Notes: generated from the letters alone by a model not told the origin. A DNA stretch of 64,000 nt from Megalonaias nervosa (GCA_016617855.1 JAECUM010004317.1:32589-96588), one strand, 5' to 3'. Shown: positions 11,995 through 24,229, counted from the stretch's first letter. Numbers and translations are program-made.

Positions 11995-12560
11995 TCATAG
12001 GATGAATATAGTATCATGAATGACTTAAAAGCAAACAAGAAGGTGACTATGGCTTGCATGTCAAGTCCTCAAATAACTTAAAAGCATGACAAAAAGAAGA
12101 TGGCTATGGATCCCATGTCAAGTCCTCAAATGACCTGAAAGCAGGTAACTAGTTGGCTAATTGGCCTGCATGTCAAGTCCTCCAATGACCTGAAAGCAGG
12201 TAACTAGTTGGCTAATTGGCCTGCATGTCAAGTCCTCAAATGACCTGAAAGCAGGTAATTAGTTGGCAAATTGGCCTGCATGTCAAGTCCTCAAATGACC
12301 TGAAAGCAGGTAACTAGTTGGCTAATTGGCCTGCATGTCAAGTCCTCAAATGACCTGAAAGCAGGTAACTAGTTGGCTAACTGGCCTGCATGTCAAGTCC
12401 TCCAATGACTTGAAAGCAGACAACAAAAAGTTGGCTATGCCCTGCAAGTCATGTCCTCCAATGACTTAAAAGCAGACAAGAAGAAGATGGTTATGACCTG
12501 CATGTAAGTTCTTCAGTGACTTACAAAAAGACATAAAGTTAGCTATGGCCTTTATATCAA
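11995..12560. repeat. 55-bp minisatellite, tgacctgaaagcaggtaact units
   Basis: About ten units with a strict 55-bp period in the centre (for example starts at 12131 and 12186). The central five copies are nearly identical and the edge copies are degenerate, the usual picture of homogenisation by unequal exchange. A loose relative (ggcctgcatgtcaagccc) occurs at about 28676. Confidence 0.9.
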
Positions 12561-12977
12561 GTATTCACCTAGTATGTTTGATAAATTTTTGTTCATCATA
12601 TTAAAATGCATCCACAAACAAAGCAACATGGCTCAGTGGCAATTGACCACATAAATGAAGAAAAAAGCCCACTTTAACAGTAAGGTTAATCTATAGAGTG
12701 GACACAATGCTACCAAATTGATAGCTCTGCTATGCTTTCATGGGCTTAAAAACAAAACTGTTCATTTCTATCATCAGAACAAAGTGTTGGTAATTTTGAA
12801 TAAGAAGTCTTATGTGTGGAAATTGTCATACAAAAAAAGGTTATATTTTAATTAAATAATGCATAATCATCAGTCATTTCAGTAACAATTGGGCGAAGGG
12901 GGAATCAAGGGCGTTAACTGCTACAACTAGAACTGTAAAGGGTCATCTGCATAGCCAACAATGTCAGCTTAGATACA

Positions 12978-13297
12978 CCATTCTGATGGTCTAAGTAGTT
13001 AGAGCGTTTGTCTCTGATGTGGAAAGTTGTGGGTTTGAACCCTGGCCGAGTCATATTAAAGACATAAAAAATGGCACTAGCAGGTGCCTCACTTGGTGCT
13101 TAGCATTAAGAGGTTAATGTTAAGACTGGTCAGCCTGGTGTCAGGATAATGTGACTGGGTGGGATATCATGCTACATGTCTACAGCATGATGCACCTGTG
13201 CATGACATCACTATAAACTGCCACACTGCAGACATTGTAGTGATATAACTGAAAAATTGTTAAAACTACATTAAAAGTCCAAATCACACACACACAA
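12978..13297 (+). mobile_element. SINE family A copy with tRNA-like head
   Basis: The head contains an A box (tagttagagcg) and a B box (ggtttgaaccc), the internal RNA polymerase III promoter of tRNA-derived SINEs. The body (for example ggtcagcctggtgtcaggat, aatgtgactgggtgggatat) is shared with the reverse-oriented copy at 57071-57296. The 3' end is a short CA-rich tail. Transcription would be by Pol III, with mobilisation by a partner LINE. Clear target duplications were not found. Confidence 0.85.
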
Positions 13298-13479
13298 AAC
13301 TTAGTCACAATGAACATTACTGATTAAATTTGGGCAAAAAATGTACATTATTTATAAGGTAATAACATGTTACTTTACTGGGATGTACAAAATGTTTTGA
13401 CCATCCTAATGGTATGTTTTATACACCTTAGCAAACTAACACATTAATATTACTGGGTGCATAAATGTGCTTATTAGCA

Positions 13480-13990
13480 CTATTTCACTGTAAGACCCTC
13501 ATTATATCACATTATATAGCACAGCCAAACTACAATGTTCCTCATTTTAACACATAAAGTACATCCTTGCTAAAAGGTCCCCCATTATAACACATACATT
13601 ACATCCTGACTTCAAGGTCCCTTATTATAACACAATATATAACACATCCTCACTACAACATCCATCATTATAACACAATATACAGCACATCCTGACTTCA
13701 AGGTCCTTCATTGTAACACATTATATTGCACATCCTTTCAATATCCCTCATAACACATGGTACTGCACATCCTTGCTACTAAGGTCTCTCATAATACATT
13801 ATATAGCACATCATCACTACCAGGTCCCTCATTATAACACTATACAGTGCATTCTCACTAAAGGGTCTCTCATTATAACACAGTATACTCCACATCCTTG
13901 CTACTAGGTCCTTCATTATAACACAGAATATTGTGCATCATTGCTACTAGGTCCCTGATTGTTACACATTCACCCCTTTGCTATAAAGCC
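13480..13990. repeat. Minisatellite, ggtccctcattataacacat units
   Basis: About eleven copies of a unit of about 47-50 bp (ctcattataacacattatat, agcacatcctcactacaagg, tcc). Divergence is considerable. Confidence 0.85.
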
Positions 13991-14149
13991 TTAATTATAA
14001 CAGTTCCTTTTATAACGTAGGTATGGTCATGGAGCCCGTTTTATTATTCTGTAGTACAATTTTATGTGTTTCATTATATGGCAATTTCAGAACAAGGTGA
14101 TAACCTCTTTGGCTTCCATGGATAAAGTTATCATGTAGGAATATTTTAC

Positions 14150-14320
14150 TTGAAATAAAAGTGAATTCCAAGTAGTGTACTGTATGTACCATATAAAAGT
14201 GAATTAAGAGTACTGTTACTGTATAAAAATGAATTCCATGTACTGTATGTACCATATAAAAGTGAATTAAGAGTACTGTTACTGTATAAAAATGAATTCC
14301 ATGTACTGTATTTACTACAT
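14150..14320. repeat. 63-bp tandem repeat
   Basis: Two and a half units of 63 bp (gtaccatataaaagtgaatt, aagagtactgttactgtata, aaaatgaattcc). Because 63 is a multiple of three, open frames run through on the minus strand; these are not taken as genes. Confidence 0.8.
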
Positions 14321-15688
14321 AAATATATCATTCTGATCCAAAACATTTACAAAATGTTCATCAAAATTTTCATCATTGAAAACAGGGATATTCAAAGATC
14401 TTGCTGGAACTCAGTTGGAGGAAGACTAAAAATCTGATGTTCAGCAAAATTGGAGCCAAAATCTGTACAGAAGCTTCCAATGCTGGACCTCTTCTTTTAT
14501 CAAGACACAAATGGTATCAATTCCTCCTGATTGCTTCTATGACTGATGACCTCATTTCAAACTTAGGTCAGATATCTGGATAAATCATTGGCCTACTGTA
14601 TGAGAGAAATTACCAACAAAAGAGAGCTGTCAAAAAGAGAGTCCAAAAGGATGTACAAAAATGAGTTATTAGAGAGAAGAAATAAAACTGTAAACTCTCG
14701 AGTTCTAAATTGATAGCTGTAACACTATAATATACTGGCTTTACTCCTGTTGCTACACAGAATGAATTTGCCTTCACGGATTTTGCATGATGCAGACAAC
14801 TGAAAATTGCAAAATAAAAAAAATAATACTGAACAAAAAAAACCATCCTGACATCAATTAGCAGTAATTAGTTCTAGTTACAACATATGTCTTCAAGGAA
14901 GACTACTGTGCTCAGAACCAGGTACAGTATTATATTATCTGTACCTGTAATTTTTCACACACTTTTTATGTATTTCCAGGTACAAAAACATTAGAAATAA
15001 ATCCATAAACTTGTGATTTCCTGAAGTAACTACAATTTCTGAATTGTTCATAAAGAAAGAAAAACTTAAGATCTGTAAAATAATTGTAGGTAAAATGACC
15101 TGTACTATTAGGATGGTATAAAAATAATTAGAGGGGACAAAAACCTCAGATGAATGGATTTATCCTCTTAAAATCACAAAATTACTAATAACTGAGAAAG
15201 ACTTGAACAAATGACTGATATTTGTGCAAAGTGAAACTGATAAGCAACACAACAGAAGACCCCTTTTCATATTTGCTCAGCATTTCAAACAACAATTTCA
15301 GCTCCAAGTTTACAAATTTTTTTTACCAGAAATGAACAAAAATGACCTTTCTTGGTCAGAATATTTTTGAGTATCATTTGGAGTAAAGTTTAATGATGGA
15401 AGGATCTGATTGCATGAAAACCCAGTGTGTTATCTAACATACTATGAGAAAGTCAGAACAGGTAAATACCAAGAAAAGTCCTTATTTTTACCTTGTACAT
15501 TTCTCCTTTAACTTCAAATTTTACATATTATATACACCTTACAAAACTGAAAATTAGCAGAAGTCCAATCATATGGCATTTCTCAGAGAAAAGAATAATT
15601 CAGAAGACACCAATCAGAAATAAAGTGACATTCCGATTAGACACCAGACAGAAATAAACTGACACTCAGAAGACACCACTGTATAATA
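14321..15688. other. Non-coding, no feature seen
   Basis: A 60-codon open frame at 14401-14583 (+) has no recognisable domain and no splice context. Nothing else stands out. Confidence 0.4.
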
Positions 15689-15892
15689 TAATTAGACATT
15701 TATAAGTCAAACTGTAAACAATGAAGATCCTGATCTGCCGTACCATAATGTGCCTGCAGATCAGGATCAATGTTGTTTGTAATCCTGGTTACTCCTAACA
15801 AACTGCACACAGATCTGCCAGCGCATTATGCAATGGTAGACCTGGTCTGTGCAGTTTGCAGATGGACTCTTCTTATAAGCTAGTATATACAG
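15689..15892 (-). mobile_element. Two-hairpin MITE, copy 1
   Basis: A copy of the palindromic MITE family whose best example is 20252-20469, here in the opposite orientation. Terminal sequences (tttataagtcaaactg and tcttataagctagtata) and both internal hairpins (gatcctgatctgcc; cagatctgccagcgcattat) are recognisable. Confidence 0.8.
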
Positions 15893-17419
15893 CATAGAGT
15901 TATAAGAATTTTAAATACCAATTATTTTACTCCCTGGTTTGGAACTATTTGCACTTTTAAAAAAATTATGGGGTGTAAAAGAAATTACAGGGTATTCTGA
16001 GCACCACAAATGCAAAACTGGTCCAGAATACTGTTCAAGTTGCAAGCACAAACAACATTACTTTGAATGTGTATGTGACACCAACTGCTTAGAAAAATAC
16101 TTATTTTGTTAACTTTCTTCATACAACTGAAGAAGATCAAACATTCAAACACTGCCTTGATGCAATAATTGCAGGCATATTAATTTCCCCTTGGAATTCT
16201 TGCACACTAAATGATAGGCAATTCTGATCAATTTACCATGTTACCTAAGGTTGCCTGTTTCTTTTATGTATCTGCTTAACACCTACATTGCTACACTTCA
16301 TACCAATGAGTATGGCTAGTGGTCATTAACACATAACGATTAATGTCATGCAATTAGTCGAACTATCCTTGTGTGTCAATCGCAACTGATGGAACAAAAC
16401 AATGCAGAGTGGAAACATGCTATAAAAACAATTCAAGCCTGGAGTCTGAATAATCATTCCTTCACATCAAATTGACAGGTCCTAAAAGCTTTCAAATGAC
16501 CAAGACCAGAGATGTTTTTTTAAGCAAAAATCCCCAAATCCTCCTCAAGATGATGTGCTATTACAAAACAGGATCCATAATGGGAAAAAAGCCATTGTTC
16601 CAACAGTCCATGTTATGGATCACAATTCTGTGAAATTCTGCATTTTTATAAACATTGGGTGGTGTTCAAGAGACTAACCCATCTATTATCAAACCTTTAG
16701 ATAAAGAATATTAAAACCGGGGGCCAGTCTTTGATAGCAGCACTATCCTATTTCTTATAAATTTCAAATAACTGTATGCCTTAATATTACCTCAGCATGC
16801 ATATCACTTTAATATTTAATTCTATGATATGATTCAGTTTCACTTTAACTGCACCTGCAATAAGATCAAGTCTTAACTGAACATCTTTGCTATCAGAGCT
16901 GCCTCCTCAATCTTGCTGCTGGAACTGAGCCACAAACAGAGGCATACATGTTCATGAAGCAAACTGTGGTGTAATAATTCTTCCAAATAAAAGATTGGTT
17001 TGGAAAGCCAAACAACCAAGCCTTCATTTCTATTCTTTAATAACCAATTATGAACATTTTAATCCTTCTTCTTTAGAATATTATGGTTTTCACACATTTA
17101 ATATTAACAATGTTCAATGTATTGCAACCTATCATGTTTATTAGGTCTGTGATTGACCATTCCAAGAATGTACTGTTACAGGTCATTGATGACCAGCACC
17201 AGAGGTTTTGTAACCTTGAAACTGATAATTTCAGCAATTCAAAGACAAAGAGAAATATTTACAAATATATGTATGCAAAAATGACATTTTCCATTAAATA
17301 TTGAAAATATCTCCAATTGATTCAAATTTATGGTTGATCAGATCGACAATTTTTAATTTAAACTGATTTCTAACACTAGAAATAAATATTTCAAGATGAT
17401 ATTCATGATTGCCTGGGCA
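15893..17419. other. Non-coding, no feature seen
   Basis: No exon, RNA gene or repeat could be supported. A 73-codon frame at 17083-17304 (+) has no recognisable features. Confidence 0.4.
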
Positions 17420-19005
17420 TAAGCTTTCATATCCAAGTCTTTTCCTGGACACGGAAACTGGCACAAATTACCCCCCATTCATAAGTCAGGCAGTAAATAA
17501 GGAACCAATAACTATAGACTTACTCTGTCCAAACTACCTGAAAAACATGTTCATGACAATACTGTGATGTACCAATCAACATATAACTTAATTTAACACA
17601 AACCAATCAGGGTACAGAAAAAAAAAATTCTGTCAGACAGCCTTGGTCCCCATTATAGATGGATTGCTACTCATAGATCATGAGAAATTAGTTGGTTCCA
17701 TTCTAGTAGATCAAAAGCTTTTGATCATGTTGATAAAAAATATTCTTATCAATAAACTGAACATTTATCACAGTGGTATTCCATGTCTGATTGATTTGCA
17801 TCATACCTTCCATACATAAGTACTAAGTTCAACTGCAAACTGCATAGACCCATATCTGCCATTACATTATATGCCAGCAAATCAGGATCCATGCAGTCTG
17901 TTAGGAGTAATCATTAAAACAAACAACACAGACCCTGATCTGCAGGCACATTATGCTACAGCAGATTTGGATCTTTGTTGTTTGCAGTTTGATTTGACTT
18001 ACAAGCAAGTATAGATGGTAAAAATGAGACTAATGTGCAAAACTAAACCGTAGTTTTTATAAAGTAGAACCAATTACATCTGGATAATCATGGGGATCAA
18101 TCCTGGGACCACTCCTCTTTCTCATTTTCATAAATGATCTGCCACTGACAACAGGCAACTGTATTTCATCTACAAACCATATGCAGATAACATCACTCTT
18201 ATCAGATTTCAAACAGCTAAAAACAAACCTAGAGACCTACCTTCAGATACCATTACTTAGAATACCTTCATTGTGTAAGGAAAGTGGCATGAAAGTAAAC
18301 AGATGTGACTAAAGTATTAATGATTTTGTAACTTCCCAACAAAAAGAGAGCAAAACTAGAAAAAAAACAATTCAAATTAGTTTAGCTTGAATGAAATTCA
18401 TCTACAAATGGTCTTCCATTAAGCAATCCTTGGAGTGACAACGATTTGCAACATTCAGCATATTCAAGTCATACGTTATAAAGTCGATTCATGTCTGCAA
18501 TAATTAAGCAAGATAAGACCACATCTATCAACTAAACTTAATTTAATACATCAGAAAAGCTATACACAACAATAATGTCATTTGAGGAAACACTTCTGAA
18601 ATGAATATTTGTAAATTATTCTGCTTGCAAAACAAGAACTTCAAGAGTCATTCTAGATAATGTTGAAAACATCCCAAACGCAATCAATTATATTAAATGT
18701 GAACAATAAGTAAACAAATATTTTTGAGAAAGGCTAAATTTATGCACGATGTTTCAAACAATATGGCCACATTATATCTCAAGGAACTATTTCATGCTAG
18801 AAAACAAAGCAACACTCCCAATTTAAGATCATTTCAGACAATCACCTTTCGATTTCAAGACCAAATAAAGAATGCTTTAAGAAAAGCTTTTAACATTTGG
18901 CACCACTAAGTTTTGGAACAGAATCCCAAAGGAAATTATAGAAAGTACAATTACAAACATATTAAGATATAATCTACTTGGATGGAGTACTGTGAAACCT
19001 GTCTG
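17420..19005 (+). pseudogene. Dead LINE (CR1/jockey-like) reverse transcriptase
   Basis: A plus-strand remnant of a non-LTR retrotransposon ORF2, broken by many stops and frameshifts. Recognisable in order: an N-terminal RT segment (NNYRLTLSKLPEKHVHD, about 17495); a palm segment (KNILINKLNIY) before the nested MITE at 17806-18018; then the motif WGSILGPLLFLIFINDLPL (about 18090-18150). The catalytic YADD box survives only as YADN with an adjacent frameshift (about 18180). The C-terminal domain has an open stretch at 18724-18909 (KFMHDVSNNMATLYLKELF). The endonuclease domain was not recognised. The family is inferred from motif spacing and the C-terminal region. It is not capable of retrotransposition. 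Confidence 0.85.
17806..18018 (+). mobile_element. Two-hairpin MITE, copy 2, nested in the LINE
   Basis: Flanked by TA on both sides (17804-17805 and 18019-18020). Both internal palindromes are present. It interrupts the reverse-transcriptase remnant, so it inserted after the LINE had integrated. Confidence 0.85.
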
Positions 19006-19329
19006 ATTCACCAATACATTACAACTAAAGTATACATTCTAAAACCTTCCACTTTGTTATCTCACTATTACTGTACTGTATTATGATATACATTGTAGCT
19101 GGAGCATGTTCATGTGCAAATTTGTTTGTCATGTCCATACATAAATGTAGATTATTATTAATGGCTTTTTTATTCTGTGTGCAACTATGTATGTAAATAT
19201 GCATATAATAATGGGCCACAAGGAGTCTTAGTTCCATGCAACTGTTTGGTCATCATCATCAAGATTTTGAATGTTTAAATTGCTGGTTAATCAGAGTCTG
19301 TAAGGTAATTTTGTATTAATGGTCCTTCT
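19006..19329. other. Non-coding, no feature seen
   Basis: Short single-copy stretch between the LINE remnant and a tandem array; nothing recognised. Confidence 0.4.
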
Positions 19330-19510
19330 TTTAGTATGCAAACTGTATATGCAGGACCTATTGGTATTGGTAAGCAAACTGTATATCTAGGACCTGCTGC
19401 TGTTGGTAAGCAAACTGTATATCCAGGACCTGCTGCTATTGGTAAGCAAACTGTACATCCAGGACCTGCTGCTATTGGTATGCAAACTGTATAACCAGGA
19501 CCTGCTGGCA
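19330..19510. repeat. 36-bp minisatellite, ggtaagcaaactgtatatcc units
   Basis: Five units of 36 bp (ggtaagcaaactgtatatcc, aggacctgctgctatt). A detached unit occurs at about 19672-19712. The minus-strand frame reads a Cys/Pro/Ala-Gly repeat that follows the 36-bp period and is not taken as a gene. Confidence 0.85.
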
Positions 19511-19760
19511 GGAGTAGAGTGCTGTGGGAAAGCATGAGAATGGCATTCCCTTACTTTCTTTTGCACGTGCCCTTACTTTACTTGCGCTCACCAATATCCC
19601 CCTGCATATGAGTAACATGTTCCTTTACTTCTTTATTCCATTCTCTCATGTCTTTATTTAGCACAGCCACTGCCTGCTGGTAATGGTAAGCAAACTGTAC
19701 ATCCATGACCTGCTGAGAATTTGAATAATGTTTTCTATCTAGAAGACCATACCAAATATA

Positions 19761-19973
19761 TCTTATATACTCACTTATAAGTCAAGTCAAACTGCAAAAA
19801 AAAAACCAATGATCCTGATCTGCCATAACATAATGTACCTGCAGACCTGGGTATATGTTGTTTGTTCTACTGAACAAACTGCACAGACCCAGATCTGCCA
19901 GTGCATTGTGCAATGGCAGATTTGGCTTTGTGCAATATGCAGTTGGGCTCTACTTATAAGCTAGTGCATACAG
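19761..19973 (-). mobile_element. Two-hairpin MITE, copy 3
   Basis: TA flanks at 19759-19760 and 19974-19975. It lies in opposite orientation to the copy only 280 bp downstream. Hairpin arms are partly decayed. Confidence 0.8.
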
Positions 19974-20251
19974 TAGCTCAACTTGTATGCTGAGTTTCTT
20001 GCCCAATGGCTATCTGATGTCCTGCATAATTCCCCAATATCTTCCCCAATGTCGTCATATCACTGAAAGCATAATCCCTAATATAATATTAGTCTTTTAT
20101 TATTGATTTTAGGCTATTCCTTTTTCTGGGCAATCCTTTCAGAAAGTACAAATTATAAATTACTGCAGAAAAAATGGACCACTGGTTTTGAAGAATACCC
20201 ATCATTTTGGACCTGATTCTTTATACAGGAATCAAACTTGTCCTGTATGTA

Positions 20252-20469
20252 CCATATATATACTAGCTTATAAGTTGAGTCTAAATCCAAACTGCATAGG
20301 CCCAGATCTGCTGTCGCATAATGCGCTGGCAGATCTGGGTCTGTGCAGTTTGTTAGAGTAATCAGTAGAACAAAAAGCACAGACCAAAATCTACAGACAC
20401 ATTATGCTATGGCAGATCAGGATCTTTGTTGTTTGCAGTTTGGCTGGACTTATAAGCAAGTATATATGG
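20252..20469 (+). mobile_element. Two-hairpin MITE, copy 4 (best preserved)
   Basis: A 218-bp element with TA target duplication (20250-20251 and 20470-20471). Terminal inverted repeats of about 22 bp read ccatatatatactagcttat at the left and gcttataagcaagtatatat plus gg at the right. Inside are two separate palindromes. The first (20290-20353) has arms around ccagatctgc/gcagatctggg; the second (20369-20440) has arms around gatctgc/gcagatc with an aacaa/ttgtt base. Both have a cattatg-type centre, which suggests that one hairpin is a duplicate of the other. The TA target suggests mobilisation by a Tc1/mariner-type transposase. It has no coding capacity. Confidence 0.9.
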
Positions 20470-20559
20470 TAATATATAAGGAGACCATCAAAGAAAGAAT
20501 CAACAGTTTCTTCCCTCTCTGGACAGGTTTTCATGTATTTAACCTTCATTAGCATTTAA

Positions 20560-20780
20560 GAAATGTGTTTGCAATAGAGATCATGAAATCACTGTATTTG
20601 CTGGACCTGTCCAGTAGATCAAAGGCTTTGATTGGCACATACTCTGAGCAGTCAGTCATATCCATCAGTCATGGGACTTCTCAAGTACCATTACAGCAAA
20701 CTGTCTTTGATGTATGTTAAACAACCAAAAAAACACCTTAAGGAAGTAAAATTCAAAGGTCACCAGATCTAGCTGACAGG
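20560..20780 (+). pseudogene. Possible LINE reverse-transcriptase fragment
   Basis: The sequence reads LLDLS then SKAFDWHIL across a small insertion or frameshift, resembling the LDLSKAFDxVxHxIL block of LINE reverse transcriptases. The rest of the domain is not convincing, so this is a low-confidence fossil. Confidence 0.3.
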
Positions 20781-20840
20781 TTGTTTATCTGTCCAATAAT
20801 CAAAAGAGGTGTCACTGATTGGCCCAATAAGGGCTTGTTT

Positions 20841-21077
20841 GGTCACCAGGGTGGCTGAGTGCTCTAATGTGCTCATATTTACAGATCACTCACATGTCTC
20901 ACATCTGCACAAGTTCAAGTCTCTGCTCAACCAGCATAAGTATGTGAGAAAGCCTGCCAATAACTTCATGTGGGTCTGTGGTTCTTCCACGAGTCCCATG
21001 TGTCCTGCCTCCAGCAAAATGAACTGGTTGCAGTGTAGAAGAGCCTATGGTGCTGAAAAATGGTCTAAAACACATAC
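20841..21077 (+). mobile_element. SINE family B copy
   Basis: A full-length but diverged copy. It has a tRNA-like head (gtggctgagtgctctaa; B-box region agttcaagtct), the body block tatgtgagaaagcctgcc, and the 3' block gtgctgaaaaatgg. The overlapping 90-codon frame is a shadow. Confidence 0.8.
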
Positions 21078-22140
21078 CTAGCTTGTCTGGTCATCATCTC
21101 TTTCCACTGTTTAAAAACATTATAGCTGCCAAACACATTACAAAAGAGGTGTGAAAGCGTATCTCCTGGTCAAATTAACAAAAACTATAACTTAATGACT
21201 GCCCTAGGGTCAGTTCAATATACATTACAATTGGGTTGCAGCAGCACAGTAGTATGAGATACCTTTAGAACAAAATATGTCATGCCTAAGCCTTTGATAA
21301 GCAAAAAATGATACAAGCAACAATAAAGTTGTATTATCATTCTCCACGACTTAATTGGGAACCATCCTGCTCAGACTTGAACAGAAATGTGTGTCAATTA
21401 GGTCTTGAGTATTTCTGCTTGTTGTCAATTAATAATTAATTTTTTAAAACACTAGAGTGAAATAAAACACCATAGTGAGTAAGATTCTAATGTGTAGTTT
21501 TCTGAAGAAAAAAAAAGATTTTGATAAATAATTAGTTTCAAAGGAAAACCAGTTCATCATTGAAGAAAGCAACAGAAAATCTGGTACTGAAAATGACACA
21601 TTTTTCCAGTACATTTATTACATATATCAAGGATTTCTTGTTTCTCACAGCATGTTATATCTTCTTTGAAAACTTTTTATATAAAACTCCACAAATATAT
21701 GGCCACCACATTAATATTTGGGTATCAACAGGTAAGTATTACATCACTAAATTAAGTTCCCCCCAACACACAGCAAACCCCTATATTTTATTATCTGTAA
21801 TACCATACCTGTTGCTATTACATAACTGAATTTGTCAGTTGCTACGGAGGCTGATGATCTCACAACTAGCGAATAGAAGAATAAAAACAAACACAAGGAA
21901 AACTCGCCCTTCCTGCAAAGCAAGATATTACTGCAGGATGGAATTTGCATGGGCCACTTTCTGAGTCATCAAATCCAGCCCATGCAGAAAATGCCTTCAC
22001 TTTGGTGAGCTAATGAGCCAAGTAGGACAAAGTAATGTGATGGTTTTCATCATGTCCTCCAAAGAGGAATGTGTCAGTCCCATGAGACAGCAATTGCCTG
22101 AACCACATTGGGTTTAATTTCTAACTACTAACGAAAACAA
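21078..22140. other. Non-coding, no feature proven
   Basis: A 64-bp minus-strand segment near 21805-21870 lies between CTAG- and GTATGG-type splice-like sites and is open (VRSSASVATDKFSYVIATG). The acceptor has a fair pyrimidine tract but the peptide is unrecognised, so it is not called as an exon. Confidence 0.35.
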
Positions 22141-22149
22141 GAGTTACAT

Positions 22150-22690
22150 TATCTTTGTGTATCAATTAGCATTTCATGGCACTGTATCTAACCATAAATA
22201 GCCAATCAGTTACATTATCTTTGTGTAGGAATTAGCATTTCATGGCACTGTATCTAACCATAAATAGCCAATCAGTTACATTATTCTTGTGTAGGAATTA
22301 GCATTTCATGGCACTGTATCTAACCATAAATAGCCAATCAGTTCCATTATCTTTGTGTAGGAATTGGCATTTCATGGCACTGTATCTAACCATAAATAGC
22401 CAATCAGTTACATTATCTTTGTGTAGGAATTGGCATTTCATGGCACTGTATCTAACCATAAATAGCCAATCAGTTACATTATCTTTGTGTAGGAATAAGC
22501 ATTTCATGGCACTGTATCCAACCATAAATAGCCAATCAGTTATATTATCTTTGTGTAGGAATTAACATTTAATGGCACTGTATCTAACCATAAAAAGCCA
22601 ATCAGTTACATTATCTTTGTGTATCAATTAGCATTTCATGGCACTGTATCTAACCATAATTTATAATTTACATTATCTAGGTATGTATAT
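22150..22690. repeat. 66-bp minisatellite open on both strands
   Basis: Eight copies of a 66-bp unit (agcatttcatggcactgtat, ctaaccataaatagccaatc, agttacattatctttgtgta, ggaatt). Being 22 codons long it keeps frames open on both strands (22308-22565 + and 22298-22525 -), each a 22-residue repeat. No start context, splice sites or domain supports translation. Confidence 0.9.
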
Positions 22691-23149
22691 ATTAACATTT
22701 AATATCATGGCACTGTATCTTACAATAAATATAAAATCTGTTACTCATCTTAGTCAAGGGTGCGGAAATTTTGTGAAAATAAAGTTGTCCTTTGACAAGT
22801 AAATTATAAAGGTTTACTTGTCCTTATAAAAGACCCACTTGTCTGTATTTTCATCGTTAAAAAGAATAAAGGAAGACAGGACTGTTAAAATGTGCTCTAT
22901 CATTTAAATGCATGCAGCATGAGTCTGTGATATTAAAATGTACTGGATATTTCACCTTGTCTCAAGTTTGCTGTGTAAGGCAGCTTCAAAATAAATGTAA
23001 ATGTAAGTACTGCAACATAAAATATAAAAGGTAAAAAGCCACTGTAAAACATATACAGTCTAATTCTGCAAAATGTATATAAACTAAATCTAAAGGTACA
23101 CAATTTAAAATCCTTAAAATATAGGTTACAGTATCTGAATATCTCAGTA

Positions 23150-23890
23150 TTTTTTGTATTTAATCATATAAACAACACTGCTGTATTTAATCATATAAAC
23201 AACACTCTTGTATATAAGTATATGAACAAAACTGCTGTATTTAATCGTATAAACAACACTCTTGTATATAAGTATATGAACAACAATGTTGTATGAAAGT
23301 ATATAAACAACAGTGTTGCATTTAAGCATATAAACAACACTGCTGAATTTAAGTGTAAAATCAACACTTGTATTATGCATATAAACAATGTTGTTGCACT
23401 GACATACATACCTGGTAAACAACATCATTGTATTTTAAGTATATAACACACTGTTCTATTCAGTTATATTAACAACATTGTTGTATTTAAGCATATAAAC
23501 AACACTGCTGTATTTTAGTATATAAACCACACTGTTGTATTTAAGTATATCAACAACATTATTGTATTTAAATATATAAACCACATTGTTGTAATTAATC
23601 ATATAAACAACACTTGCATTTAAGTACATACTGGTTAAACAACGTTGCTTTTAAGTGATTAAACAACACTGTTGTTTTTATGCACTTAAACAACATTGTT
23701 GTATTTAAGCTTATAAACAACACTTGTATTTAAGTATATAAATATTATTGTATTTAAGCATATAAACAGCACAGTTGTATTTAATTACATAAACAACACT
23801 GTTGCATTTAAGCATATAAACAACACTGCATTTAAGAATATAAACAACATTGTTTTATTTAAGCATAAAAACAACATCGAAGTATTGTAG
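23150..23890. repeat. Minisatellite of about 28 bp with a palindromic core
   Basis: About 25 copies of a unit of the form aacaacactgttgtatttaa followed by gtatata. Each copy contains the inverted repeat aacaac(a/actg)gttgtt, so a transcript or single strand could form a series of small hairpins. The minus-strand open frames here are repeat by-products. Confidence 0.9.
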
Positions 23891-24014
23891 TATATAAATA
23901 TATATAATGTATTTTTACATTTTTGGGACTATAAATATATACATCTCTATGCAAATGCTGTAAATGTGCAAAGAAATGACCATTTAATATAGATGTGCCA
24001 TAGATACATGCTAA

Positions 24015-24184
24015 CAAGTACAGACCAACTGCACAGACCCAGATCTGCCATCACATAATGTAATTTACATCTGGGTCTATCATGATGTTTTAGGAGCAAT
24101 GATTAGAACAAAACAGATCCTTATATGCAGCACATTATGTATCAGCAAATCAGAGTCTATGCTGTTTGCAGCTGGCTGCAACTA

Positions 24185-24188
<4 letters not shown>
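24015..24188 (+). mobile_element. Two-hairpin MITE, copy 5, degraded
   Basis: It shares the first hairpin (ctgcacagacccagatctgc) and parts of the second with the family. The right end runs into a TA dinucleotide array, so its terminus is lost. Confidence 0.7.

Positions 24189-24229
<41 letters not shown>
24189..24229. repeat. (TA)n microsatellite
   Basis: An uninterrupted TA run, possibly grown from the TA-rich end or target site of the adjacent MITE. Confidence 0.95.

Noticed and set aside
12131..12420. Regular 55-bp array that could be mistaken for CRISPR
   Set aside because: There are no unique spacers between repeats, the repeats are contiguous, and the genome is eukaryotic.
21805..21870. 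Possible 64-bp minus-strand exon (VRSSASVATDKFSYVIATG)
   Set aside because: The donor GTATGG is fair and the acceptor acceptable, but there is no homology and no partner exon.
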